Assembly: GCF_003337245.1 (NCBI RefSeq)
Contig: NZ_QPJE01000002.1
Location: 1-64,000, forward strand
DNA length: 64,000 nucleotides
DNA from: Halanaerobium sp. MA284_MarDTE_T2
Lineage (GTDB): Bacteria > Bacillota > Halanaerobiia > Halanaerobiales > Halanaerobiaceae
Reading direction: 5' to 3'
Shown: one piece after another, positions 8,475-14,940 of the stretch
Position numbering within the stretch: the stretch's first letter is position 1
Layout: the number at the start of each line of letters is the position of its first letter
Translations under genes and position numbers: made by a program
Notes under the pieces: generated by a model
Told to the model about the DNA's origin: nothing
Database searches by the model: none
What the model saw: the letters and a program-made list of their open reading frames with translations, nothing else

Positions 8475-9302
8475 TTAGTTAAAATTTTCCGGTGTTATTG
8501 CAGATGGATTAAACAATCTTTCACCATATTTAGTATAATTATAAATCATCTGCTGACCTTCCTGAGAAGTTATATATCCTACTAAGGCCATTGCTTTCTG
8601 ATAATTAACATGTGTATGGTAGGCTGGATTTACAGGAATTATTCCATATGGGTTAAACAGCAGCGGATCCCCACTTACAAGTAGTTCAAGATCTATATCT
8701 CCACTGTAAGCTAAAAATGTACCTCGATCGGCCAGAATATATCCTTCTTTTTCATTGGCTACATTGATGCTTGCCCCCATACCCTGTCCTGTTTCCATAT
8801 ACCAGCTGCCAGATGGTTTAACTGATGCTTTTTCCCAGAGGCTTAACTCTTTTTTGTGTGTTCCTGAGTCATCACCACGAGAAATAAAATTACTTTCCGA
8901 ATTAGCAATTTTTTCAAGTGCTGCTACAGCTGATTCCATACCCTTAACTCCTGCAGGATCATCTGCTGGACCTAAAATAACAAAATCATTATACATAACA
9001 TCTCTTCTGTTAACACCATAACCAGCTTCTACAAAAGCATCTTCTGCTGCTCTTGCATGTACAAGTATAATATCTGCATCTCCATTTTCTGCAAGACTAA
9101 TGGCTCTACCTGTACCAACTGCAATAACATCTACTCTAACATCAAATTTTTCTTCAAATGTAGGCAGTATTTCATCGAGAAGTCCGGAATTTTCTGTGCT
9201 TGTTGTTGTTGCCAGAATTAATCTGTCCTGAGCCAGCGCCATACCACTAAACACCAGAGTAATCATTAAAATAATTAGAAAAATTGATAATTTTTTGTTC
9301 AT
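8475..9302 (-). CDS. tupA: Tungstate-binding exported protein, TupA-like
   Basis: A 275-residue solute-binding protein. Residues 1-24 form a signal peptide ending MALAQD, with no lipobox cysteine, so the protein is predicted to be released into a periplasm. The mature N-terminus starts LILATTTSTENSGLLDEILP, the TTTS oxyanion-binding motif characteristic of TupA proteins, and the IAVGTGRAISLAENGDAD and RGDDSGTHKKE blocks also match the family. It would capture tungstate for TupBC, supplying metal for pterin enzymes such as the two molybdenum hydroxylases encoded further along. It is preceded by a 265-base structured leader with a terminator, so premature termination is the likely control. Confidence 0.9.
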   Translation of the reverse strand: MNKKLSIFLIILMITLVFSGMALAQDRLILATTTSTENSGLLDEILPTFEEKFDVRVDVIAVGTGRAISLAENGDADIILVHARAAEDAFVEAGYGVNRRDVMYNDFVILGPADDPAGVKGMESAVAALEKIANSESNFISRGDDSGTHKKELSLWEKASVKPSGSWYMETGQGMGASINVANEKEGYILADRGTFLAYSGDIDLELLVSGDPLLFNPYGIIPVNPAYHTHVNYQKAMALVGYITSQEGQQMIYNYTKYGERLFNPSAITPENFN

Positions 9303-9370
9303 AAGAAACCCCCCTTTATATTCTGAATATTGTTAAAAATATAAATAATCTTAACAATAAAAAAAACAAT

Positions 9371-9406
9371 AAAAAAACCTTCCGTATAAATAATTTACCG
9401 GAAGGT
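9371..9406 (-). terminator. Leader terminator before tupA
   Basis: ACCTTCCG and CGGAAGGT (9399-9406 and 9377-9384) form an 8-bp stem with a 14-base loop, followed on the minus strand by seven T residues. It lies upstream of the tupA start, so it must be a conditional (riboswitch-type) terminator. Confidence 0.85.
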
Positions 9407-9446
9407 AAAAGGTGGGTCTACACCATTAAATTCAAACAAAATCATC

Positions 9447-9551
9447 ACTCCTTTCCAATCCGGGAGGTCAGAATGTTTCCCTACTGACCCTATCGGTATT
9501 TTCTCCATAGATATATATTCTATACATCCTTAGGAACAAAATACTCGGAGT
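9447..9551 (-). promoter_or_regulatory. Structured leader of tupABC, probable Moco/tungsten-cofactor riboswitch
   Basis: The leader folds by eye into a multibranched domain. P1 pairs ACTCC (9547-9551) with GGAGT (9447-9451). A second helix pairs GTATTTT (9538-9544) with AAAATAC (9496-9502) and contains a small ATAGA/TCTAT hairpin. A third pairs GGTCAG (9484-9489) with CTGACC (9466-9471) around a loop containing GGGAAAC. The terminator follows 40 bases later. Moco-type riboswitches are known upstream of molybdate and tungstate transport genes, which is the main reason for this call; the aptamer class was assigned from context and general shape, not from a covariance model. Confidence 0.55.
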
Positions 9552-9574
9552 TATATAATTTTTATCTCATAATT

Positions 9575-9603
9575 ATTTTACCTAATTTTTTATTTAATGT
9601 CAA
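9575..9603 (-). promoter_or_regulatory. Sigma-A-like promoter of the tupABC leader
   Basis: TTGACA and TAAAAT on the minus strand are 17 bases apart. Transcription would start near 9567, just before the folded leader. Confidence 0.75.
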
Positions 9604-9605
9604 AT

Positions 9606-9630
9606 AAAAACCGGAGCCTTACAGCTCCGG
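9606..9630 (-). terminator. Intrinsic terminator of the 40-residue orphan gene
   Basis: CCGGAGC and GCTCCGG (9611-9617 with 9624-9630) form a 7-bp stem followed on the minus strand by TTTTT. It lies 33 bases past the small gene's stop. Confidence 0.85.
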
Positions 9631-9663
9631 TAAATAAAACATCATTTTACAATTGATTCTTTT

Positions 9664-9786
9664 TTAATAACCACCATTCATGTAATAATCAACTAAAGCT
9701 TTGCTTTTAAGTTTATCATATCCTCTGGCGTCAATTTCTTTTGTCTTAACATCATTTTGAAGTTGCTTATACTTAAAGATTGTCAT
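9664..9786 (-). CDS. Orphan 40-residue protein, function unknown
   Basis: A very small, lysine- and tyrosine-rich, soluble protein beginning MTIFKYKQLQND and ending YYMNGGY. Support for a real gene is unusually complete: AAAGGGAGGGG lies 8 bases before this ATG, a TTGTTA-17-TATAAT promoter lies about 130 bases upstream, and an intrinsic terminator follows the stop. The frame remains open for 31 more codons upstream, but no ribosome binding site was seen for a longer form. No known domain or membrane segment was recognised. Neighbours (tup and nikR operons) are separate units, so context gives no function. Confidence 0.65.
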   Translation of the reverse strand: MTIFKYKQLQNDVKTKEIDARGYDKLKSKALVDYYMNGGY

Positions 9787-9918
9787 TTTAAATGCCCCTC
9801 CCTTTAATTTTGGATTTTGGTAAGGGAACATTCTCGCTACACGTCTACTTTGTTCCTTTTTAGTAAACAAAACGACCACATAAACAAACTAAGTTTCTCT
9901 CTCTGTTGGTTCAATTAT

Positions 9919-9947
9919 ATTATACTATATGAGTCTTAATTTAACAA
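9919..9947 (-). promoter_or_regulatory. Promoter of the 40-residue orphan gene
   Basis: TTGTTA and TATAAT on the minus strand are 17 bases apart; a second overlapping TATAAT lies 5 bases further on. Confidence 0.65.
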
Positions 9948-9961
9948 GAAAATATATTATA

Positions 9962-9992
9962 GAGTTTTCAGAAAATTATTTTTAGAGCTGCA
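9962..9992. repeat. Intergenic GGAGTTTCC-type repeat, copy B (partial)
   Basis: GAGTTTTCAGAAAATTATTT followed by TTAGAGCTGCA aligns closely with the left half of copy A at 6908. The right-hand end is missing or diverged. Confidence 0.5.
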
Positions 9993-10054
9993 AAAAAAAG
10001 ATTTTGTCATAAATAAATTTTTTACATTAGCAGTTTAACTGAATAAATTTTATC

Positions 10055-11149
10055 CTATTCGATTTTTCTGACAATTCCACTTCCGTCAACTTGGAAATAT
10101 TCTGTTCCTGCACATGATCTGCACAAAATTCTACCACCATTTTTCACTGATTTGGAAGCCATAATTTTTTCTCCACATTTTTCACAAAATTGATCTTCAA
10201 AAATGGGTGCATATTCTGGAATATCTATTTCTATATTCTGATAAATGTTAAAAACATTTTCTGCTTCTTTTTCTATAATCTCAAAAGCTATAGTTTTCCA
10301 TACCTCTTTGAGCCTTTCTGCTTCAGTATCTGTACCATCTCTGCGGGTAATTACCTTATTGAAAAGTTCTTTTGCCTCTGGATAATTATCCTTTATAAAA
10401 TCTTTCTCATCTTTTAAAATATATCTGATATTACCTCCATTTCTTTTTGCAAATGTAACAGCAGTTTTACCCAGATCCCTATATATAAGCCCATTGTTTC
10501 CAAAAGTTGAACCACTGATATACTGGATTCCATCACTAAAACAGCTGTTGGTCTCAACCACTGCCAGCATTTTTTCCATACCATCATTTGTTACATCTAA
10601 TTTACGCACTCCATCAACAGCTGCCACAACTCCTAAAGCAAGATAGGGGCAGAAATGTCCATGAAGTTCTCCTGCCTTAAGCAGCAGCTCATTCATATTT
10701 TTATATTTAATCATCTTATCAATTTCATAGCGTGGGTTTTCTTTCTGCATTGACAGTGCCGGGGTATCCATAAATGGTGTATAGGGCTTAATATCTATTA
10801 CAGGTGTCATATCTATTGCATCAAGTCCATAAACATGAATTTTATTGTCCTCTATTTTTAATATTTCTACTGTAGTCATTCCTATTGAATTGGGGCGGCG
10901 CGGACTCCGAGACGCAAAAACACCCCGTTTGGGCCCCATTCTTCTTCTGCTTACCAGATCAAAACCTTCTGACTTATGGAGGTAAAATAAAACCTGAATA
11001 TAATCATATTCATCCAGCTTATCAAGCCCCTGTTGATACTCCTCTTTTACTTCAATTATACTTCTTGCTTTTTTCATTTTATCAGGTCCAACCGGTTTTT
11101 TATATTTGCTTTTTACATATCCTATCTCTATTAATTCCAATAATATCAC
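10055..11149 (-). CDS. TrmO-like tRNA methyltransferase / FmdE-type zinc-ribbon fusion protein
   Basis: A 364-residue fusion. Residues 1-135 form a TrmO (UPF0066) domain, which in E. coli methylates N6-threonylcarbamoyladenosine in tRNA; the SRRRMGPKRGVFASRSPRRPN core is diagnostic. Residues about 150-290 form an FmdE-type domain starting GELHGHFCPYLALG, named after a formylmethanofuran dehydrogenase subunit but of unknown role in bacteria. A C-terminal zinc ribbon follows (CEKCGEK near 325, CRSC near 343). The start is uncertain: a GTG at 11149 or a TTG nine bases later. It lies 11 bases downstream of nikR and is almost certainly co-transcribed, hinting at a nickel or metal link. Confidence 0.85.
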   Translation of the reverse strand: MILLELIEIGYVKSKYKKPVGPDKMKKARSIIEVKEEYQQGLDKLDEYDYIQVLFYLHKSEGFDLVSRRRMGPKRGVFASRSPRRPNSIGMTTVEILKIEDNKIHVYGLDAIDMTPVIDIKPYTPFMDTPALSMQKENPRYEIDKMIKYKNMNELLLKAGELHGHFCPYLALGVVAAVDGVRKLDVTNDGMEKMLAVVETNSCFSDGIQYISGSTFGNNGLIYRDLGKTAVTFAKRNGGNIRYILKDEKDFIKDNYPEAKELFNKVITRRDGTDTEAERLKEVWKTIAFEIIEKEAENVFNIYQNIEIDIPEYAPIFEDQFCEKCGEKIMASKSVKNGGRILCRSCAGTEYFQVDGSGIVRKIE

Positions 11150-11160
11150 TCTCTCTATTA

Positions 11161-11583
11161 TTATTCTCTATCCTCCAAAGCCTTTATGTTGACAACAGTC
11201 AATTCCCCATGTTTAACTCCCTTGAGTGCAATAAGTCTTCTTGTAACCTCATTCAGCTTTTTCATCTTACCTTCAACAACAATTACTTCCAGACAGTAAT
11301 CATAATTTAAATGAATATGAAGATTGCTCTTAAACATACAGTGATAATCATGCTGCAGCTGATTCATTTTATCGGTTAAAGCGAATTTATGGTGGTCATA
11401 AATAAGTGTTAAAGTTCCCACTACGATTGATTCATCTGTCTTATTTTCTTCTTCTATTATTTTTTCTCTAATCAGATCTCTTATTGCTTCAGACCTGTTA
11501 TTATATACTCCTTCATTAATTTTATCAAAATGCTCAAGAAGTTCCTCATCTATTGAAACGCCAAAACGCTTTAAACTGGACAC
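11161..11583 (-). CDS. nikR: Nickel-responsive regulator NikR
   Basis: A 140-residue ribbon-helix-helix repressor that binds DNA when loaded with nickel. The N-terminal RHH domain is seen in KRFGVSIDEELLEHFDKI and the ACT-like C-terminal domain carries the nickel ligands DHH, then HIH and Cys in LHIHLNYDYCLEVIVVEG, the classic His-His-Cys NikR site. The start is the GTG at 11583, with AAAGGAGGAGG 7 bases upstream; a longer reading would cover that site. A near-perfect palindrome sits directly before the ribosome binding site, so autoregulation is likely. The gene heads an operon with the TrmO/FmdE fusion and is next to the lar nickel cofactor operon. Confidence 0.92.
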   Translation of the reverse strand: MSSLKRFGVSIDEELLEHFDKINEGVYNNRSEAIRDLIREKIIEEENKTDESIVVGTLTLIYDHHKFALTDKMNQLQHDYHCMFKSNLHIHLNYDYCLEVIVVEGKMKKLNEVTRRLIALKGVKHGELTVVNIKALEDRE

Positions 11584-11599
11584 AAAAACACCTCCTCCT

Positions 11600-11640
11600 T
11601 TATATAGTAGCACGAAAATGCAATTCGTGCTACTATATAA
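11600..11640. promoter_or_regulatory. Candidate NikR operator: 17-bp perfect inverted repeat
   Basis: TTATATAGTAGCACGAA (11600-11616) and its exact complement (11624-11640) flank a 7-base spacer. The inner GTAGCAC-N13-GTGCTAC has the half-site spacing of known NikR boxes such as GTGTTAC-N13/14-GTAACAC. It abuts the nikR ribosome binding site. Confidence 0.7.
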
Positions 11641-11677
11641 TACTATTCTGTATTTAATTAAAAAAACCTTTTAAAAA

Positions 11678-11714
11678 AGAAAAAAGTGCCTGTTAGATGA
11701 AAAAACCAGGCACT
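11678..11714 (-). terminator. Intrinsic terminator of the lar operon
   Basis: AGTGCCTG and CAGGCACT (11685-11692 with 11707-11714) pair and on the minus strand are followed by a T-run. It is 150 bases past the larC end. Confidence 0.75.
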
Positions 11715-11749
11715 CAGCACTTATTTTGTTTTTATATGCTTTGATGTGT

Positions 11750-11833
11750 CCACAAAAAGGGTATTTGCGGAACATTAGGCATTTTTCGTTAATCAATCTT
11801 AATGAGTTAGAGACGCAAATATCCTTTTTGTGG
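11750..11833. repeat. 20-bp inverted repeat with 44-base loop
   Basis: CCACAAAAAGGGTATTTGCG (11750-11769) is complementary, with one mismatch, to 11814-11833. The right arm runs into a 20-mer that is repeated beyond the other end of the lar operon. Confidence 0.75.
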
Positions 11834-11842
11834 GAGAACCAT
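11823..11842 (+). repeat. Direct repeat flanking the lar operon, downstream copy
   Basis: CCTTTTTGTGGGAGAACCAT, identical over 20 bases to 14896-14915 and in the same orientation. The lar genes lie exactly between the two copies. Confidence 0.85.
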
Positions 11843-11863
11843 GCTTTTTATTTGTTAAAACCA

Positions 11864-13197
11864 TTATTCAGCTTCTCTTTTAATCAAATCATAAACATCT
11901 TTAAGTGGAATATCATTTTCTTGTGCCAGCTTTCTGCAGTCTTCATATTCTGGAGCAGATTTAATTTTCTCCCCATCCAGATAAGCAGATTTAATTTTTA
12001 CTTTTCCGAGAGAAGAATCAAATATAAACTGTTCTCTCTTCAGAGAGCTTCTTTCAACAAAATATCTCCTTATACCTAAAGTTGTTGTTTCATTAAAGAT
12101 AATTTTTTCCAGTTTTTCTCGTTTTTCTTCTGTACAGAGAACACTAAGTTTCTGGGCAGGACGATTTTTCTTCATATATATATTTGTTAAATAAACATCC
12201 AGAGCTCCGGCGGTAAACAATTCTGGAAATAAATAAGAATAAATCTCCCCACTCATATCGTCAATATTTGTTTCTAGAATCAGCAGTTTTTCACTTTTTT
12301 TTTAGATTTTTCAGCCAGATAAAGCCTCAGCATATTTGTTATTTCCAGATCTTTTTTTCCTGCACCATAGGCAATTTTCTTAATCTTGACCTCAGGCAGA
12401 GGGCAGAACTCTTCTGCCAGAGTTTTTATAATAGCAGCACCGGTTGGAGTTACAAGTTCACTTTTAATACCAGACGCATATACAGGTACATCCTTAAGAA
12501 TTTCTATAGTTGCCGGAGCCGGTACTGGTATATTCCCATGGGCCACATTTACAAAACCAGAACCAATTGGAACTGCTGAAGAATAAATATAGTCAGCATC
12601 AAGCATATCTATCAGTATTGCAGTACCTACAATATCTACAATAGAATCAACTGCTCCGACTTCATGAAAGTGAACTTCATTTAAAGGCTTACTGTGCACT
12701 TTTGCCTCTGCTTCGGCTACATAGCTAAAAATCTTTTTGCTCAATTCTTTTATGTTTTCATTTAACTCACTTTCATCGATCAGTTTCTCTATATCACCGA
12801 GATTGCGGTGATGATGTTCTCCACTGCCCGGATGATGATGGCCTTTATCTTCTTTATGAACATGATTGTGATTTTTTTTATCATAATTATGGCTGTGCTG
12901 GTCATCATTGTGATTATGGTCATGATAGTGTTCGTGATCATGATGACTGTGCTCATGATCACGACTATCTTCATAAATATGGTCAGGATGTGCTGTGTTG
13001 TTCAAAAGCACTTTAAAATCAGTTCCTGTAATTCCATTTTTCTGTGTTTTCTTTATCTCTATTTTATAACCGGATAAATTAAGTTTTTTAAGCTTATTTA
13101 AAAATTCCTCCTGATCCAGACCTAAATCCAGCAGTGCAGCAATTGTCATATCACCACTAATTCCTGAACTGCATTCAAAATATAGTATTTTTTCCAT
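11864..13197 (-). CDS. larC: Nickel-pincer cofactor metallation protein LarC, made by -1 frameshift
   Basis: LarC inserts nickel into the pyridinium-thiocarboxylate (NPN) cofactor using CTP. The gene is in two frames. The first (13197 to 12280) gives LarC1: MEKILYFECSSGISGDM, then a His-rich loop at 70-130 with 22 histidines, presumably a nickel store, and VHFHEVGAVDSIVD. The second frame (to 11864) gives LarC2 and starts without a good ribosome site; read back to the A9 run at 12295-12303 it begins EKLLILETNIDDMSGE, the conserved LarC C-domain opening. A -1 slip there joins both into 444 residues. In Lactobacillus plantarum LarC is also known to arise by frameshifting. Starts one base after larB. 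Confidence 0.88.
12295..12303 (-). other. A9 slippery run, proposed -1 frameshift site in larC
   Basis: On the minus strand nine A residues follow TCT and precede GTGAAAAACTGCTGA. Zero frame stops at that TGA; slipping back one base continues into the conserved LarC2 frame. It could also act by transcriptional slippage. Confidence 0.75.
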
Positions 13198-13198
13198 T

Positions 13199-13972
13199 TT
13201 ACCTTCCCTCTTTTCCTGCATTTTCTATCTGCATATTAATTGTAGCCGCCAGATAGGCAGCTCCAAATCCATTATCAATATTTACAACCCCAACACCACT
13301 TGCACAGCTGTTGAGCATAGTAAGCAGAGCCGAAACACCACCAAAATTGGTCCCATAACCAACACTTGTAGGTACAGCTATTACCGGTTTATCCACCAGA
13401 CCTCCAACAACACTGGCAAGTGCCCCTTCCATTCCAGCAACTGTTATAATCACACTGGCTTCATTAAGCTTATCCATATTTAATAAAAGACGGTGGATTC
13501 CAGCCACTCCAACATCATAAAGTCTTTCCACACTGTTGCCGAGCACTTCTGCTGTAATTGCTGCTTCTTCAGCAACTGCTAAATCTGATGTGCCACCTGT
13601 AACTACAATAATTTTATTCTCTGTTTTTTTCAATTCTCTTTTCTTAATAAATATAATTTTTGCTCTTTCATAATATTCTGCTTCCGGCTCAATATCTTTT
13701 ATTCGGTTGTAGACTTCTCGGTTTGCCCTTGTTGCAAGAATATTATTTCTTTTTTTCATCATTTCCTTAATAATACCTTCTACCTCATCAAGTGATTTGT
13801 TCTCACAGTAAATAACTTCCGGAAATCCATTGCGAAGACTTCTGTGATTATCAATTTTGGCATAACCCAGATCCTTGAAGGGAAGATCTTTAAGTTCATC
13901 CATTGCAGCATCAATTTCTATTTCTCCACTTTTTACCTTTGTTAAAACAGATTTTATATCTTCTTTATTCAT
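13199..13972 (-). CDS. larB: Pyridinium biscarboxylate synthase LarB
   Basis: A 257-residue enzyme that carboxylates and hydrolyses nicotinic acid adenine dinucleotide to pyridinium-3,5-biscarboxylate mononucleotide, the first step of NPN cofactor synthesis. The C-terminal half is PurE-like (VVTGGTSDLAVAEEAA, then VAGMEGALASVVGGLVDKPVIAVPTSVGYG), and the N-terminal half is the LarB-specific region (RANREVYNRIKD). The ATG overlaps the end of larE by 8 bases and the stop lies one base before larC, so larE-larB-larC is a tightly coupled operon. Length is normal. Confidence 0.93.
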   Translation of the reverse strand: MNKEDIKSVLTKVKSGEIEIDAAMDELKDLPFKDLGYAKIDNHRSLRNGFPEVIYCENKSLDEVEGIIKEMMKKRNNILATRANREVYNRIKDIEPEAEYYERAKIIFIKKRELKKTENKIIVVTGGTSDLAVAEEAAITAEVLGNSVERLYDVGVAGIHRLLLNMDKLNEASVIITVAGMEGALASVVGGLVDKPVIAVPTSVGYGTNFGGVSALLTMLNSCASGVGVVNIDNGFGAAYLAATINMQIENAGKEGR

Positions 13973-14774
13973 CAGTACCTCCTTTAAGCATCCGATTCAT
14001 ACTGCCCGATCTATATCCAGCTAAATCAAATGTGACATATTCAAATCCCAGTTTCTTAAAATATGCCTCAACAGCATCTATTAGTTCTATATCCATAAAT
14101 TTCTCTCTTTCATCAGCACCAACTTCAATTCTGGCCAGATTATTATGATCTCTCACTCTAAGCTGTTCAAAACCCCTTTCCATAAGAAATCCTTCTGCCG
14201 CTTCTATTTTATTCAATTTTTCTTTGGAAATTTTGTCTCCATAGATAATTCGGGTGGCCAGACAGGAAAGTGAAGGTTTATCCCAGGTAGGAAGTCCCAG
14301 GCTGTATGACAATTCTCTAATTTCTTTTTTACTGAGATCTACCTCTAATAGTGGACTCCTAATTTTAAGTTCTTTTAAAGCTTTCAACCCGGGTCTATAA
14401 TCACCTATATCATCAGTATTGGAGCCTTCAACAATAATTCTTCCCCCGGCAAATTTTTTAATCTCTCCAAATATTTTTTTCTTACAGTAATAACATCTTT
14501 CCGGCGAGTTTTCCACAGCCTCCCCCAGTTCCTCCAGCTTTAACTCAATTTCTTTATGATTTAATGATAGTTTTTCTACAAGTTCTTCAAGCTCCTCGAT
14601 TTCCTTTTGGGGAACAAATGGTGTTTTTACTGTAAGTGCAGTAAAATCAGCACCTGCATCCTGAGCTGCTGCTGCAAGAAATGTACTGTCCACACCACCC
14701 GAAAAAGCAACTACAAAATTGCCCAGTTCACTCAGTATATTTTTTAGTTTTTCGTATTTTTTTTCAGTCTTCAT
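13965..14774 (-). CDS. larE: Sulfur transferase LarE of nickel-pincer cofactor synthesis
   Basis: A 269-residue PP-loop ATP pyrophosphatase that adenylates and thiolates the pyridinium biscarboxylate. The PP-loop SGGVDSTF lies at 25-32. Three cysteines are placed at 94 and 97 (PERCYYCKKK) and 171 (SLSCLATRI). The last matches the position of the sacrificial Cys176 of Lactobacillus LarE; the extra CxxC pair suggests the [4Fe-4S]-dependent, catalytic kind of LarE instead of the single-turnover kind (inference). CAGGAGTG lies 7 bases before ATG. First gene of larEBC. No lactate racemase larA is in the window, so the enzyme served by the cofactor is unknown. Confidence 0.92.
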   Translation of the reverse strand: MKTEKKYEKLKNILSELGNFVVAFSGGVDSTFLAAAAQDAGADFTALTVKTPFVPQKEIEELEELVEKLSLNHKEIELKLEELGEAVENSPERCYYCKKKIFGEIKKFAGGRIIVEGSNTDDIGDYRPGLKALKELKIRSPLLEVDLSKKEIRELSYSLGLPTWDKPSLSCLATRIIYGDKISKEKLNKIEAAEGFLMERGFEQLRVRDHNNLARIEVGADEREKFMDIELIDAVEAYFKKLGFEYVTFDLAGYRSGSMNRMLKGGTDE

Positions 14775-14895
14775 AGATACACACTCCTGTATTTAAATTT
14801 TTTTTATATCTTTTTTGTATTAATTTATATACTTAAATTAGCACATAAAGTACTGCAGCTTATTTCCCATCCCCAGTCTGTTTTAAAAAATTATA

Positions 14896-14915
14896 CCTTT
14901 TTGTGGGAGAACCAT
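14896..14915 (+). repeat. Direct repeat flanking the lar operon, upstream copy
   Basis: Identical 20-mer to 11823-11842. It lies about 120 bases upstream of larE and just past the ygiQ stop. Confidence 0.85.
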
Positions 14916-14940
14916 ACCTTATTTAAAAAATAAAAATATT

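Noticed and set aside
9664-9879. Longer 71-codon version of the small orphan protein
   Set aside because: The first 31 codons cover the strong ribosome site of the shorter form and have no ribosome site of their own; the 40-residue form is preferred.
12789-13077. Met/Ile-rich frames on both strands over the larC His-rich region
   Set aside because: They are alternative readings of the CAT/CAC histidine codons in LarC; the composition is an artefact.
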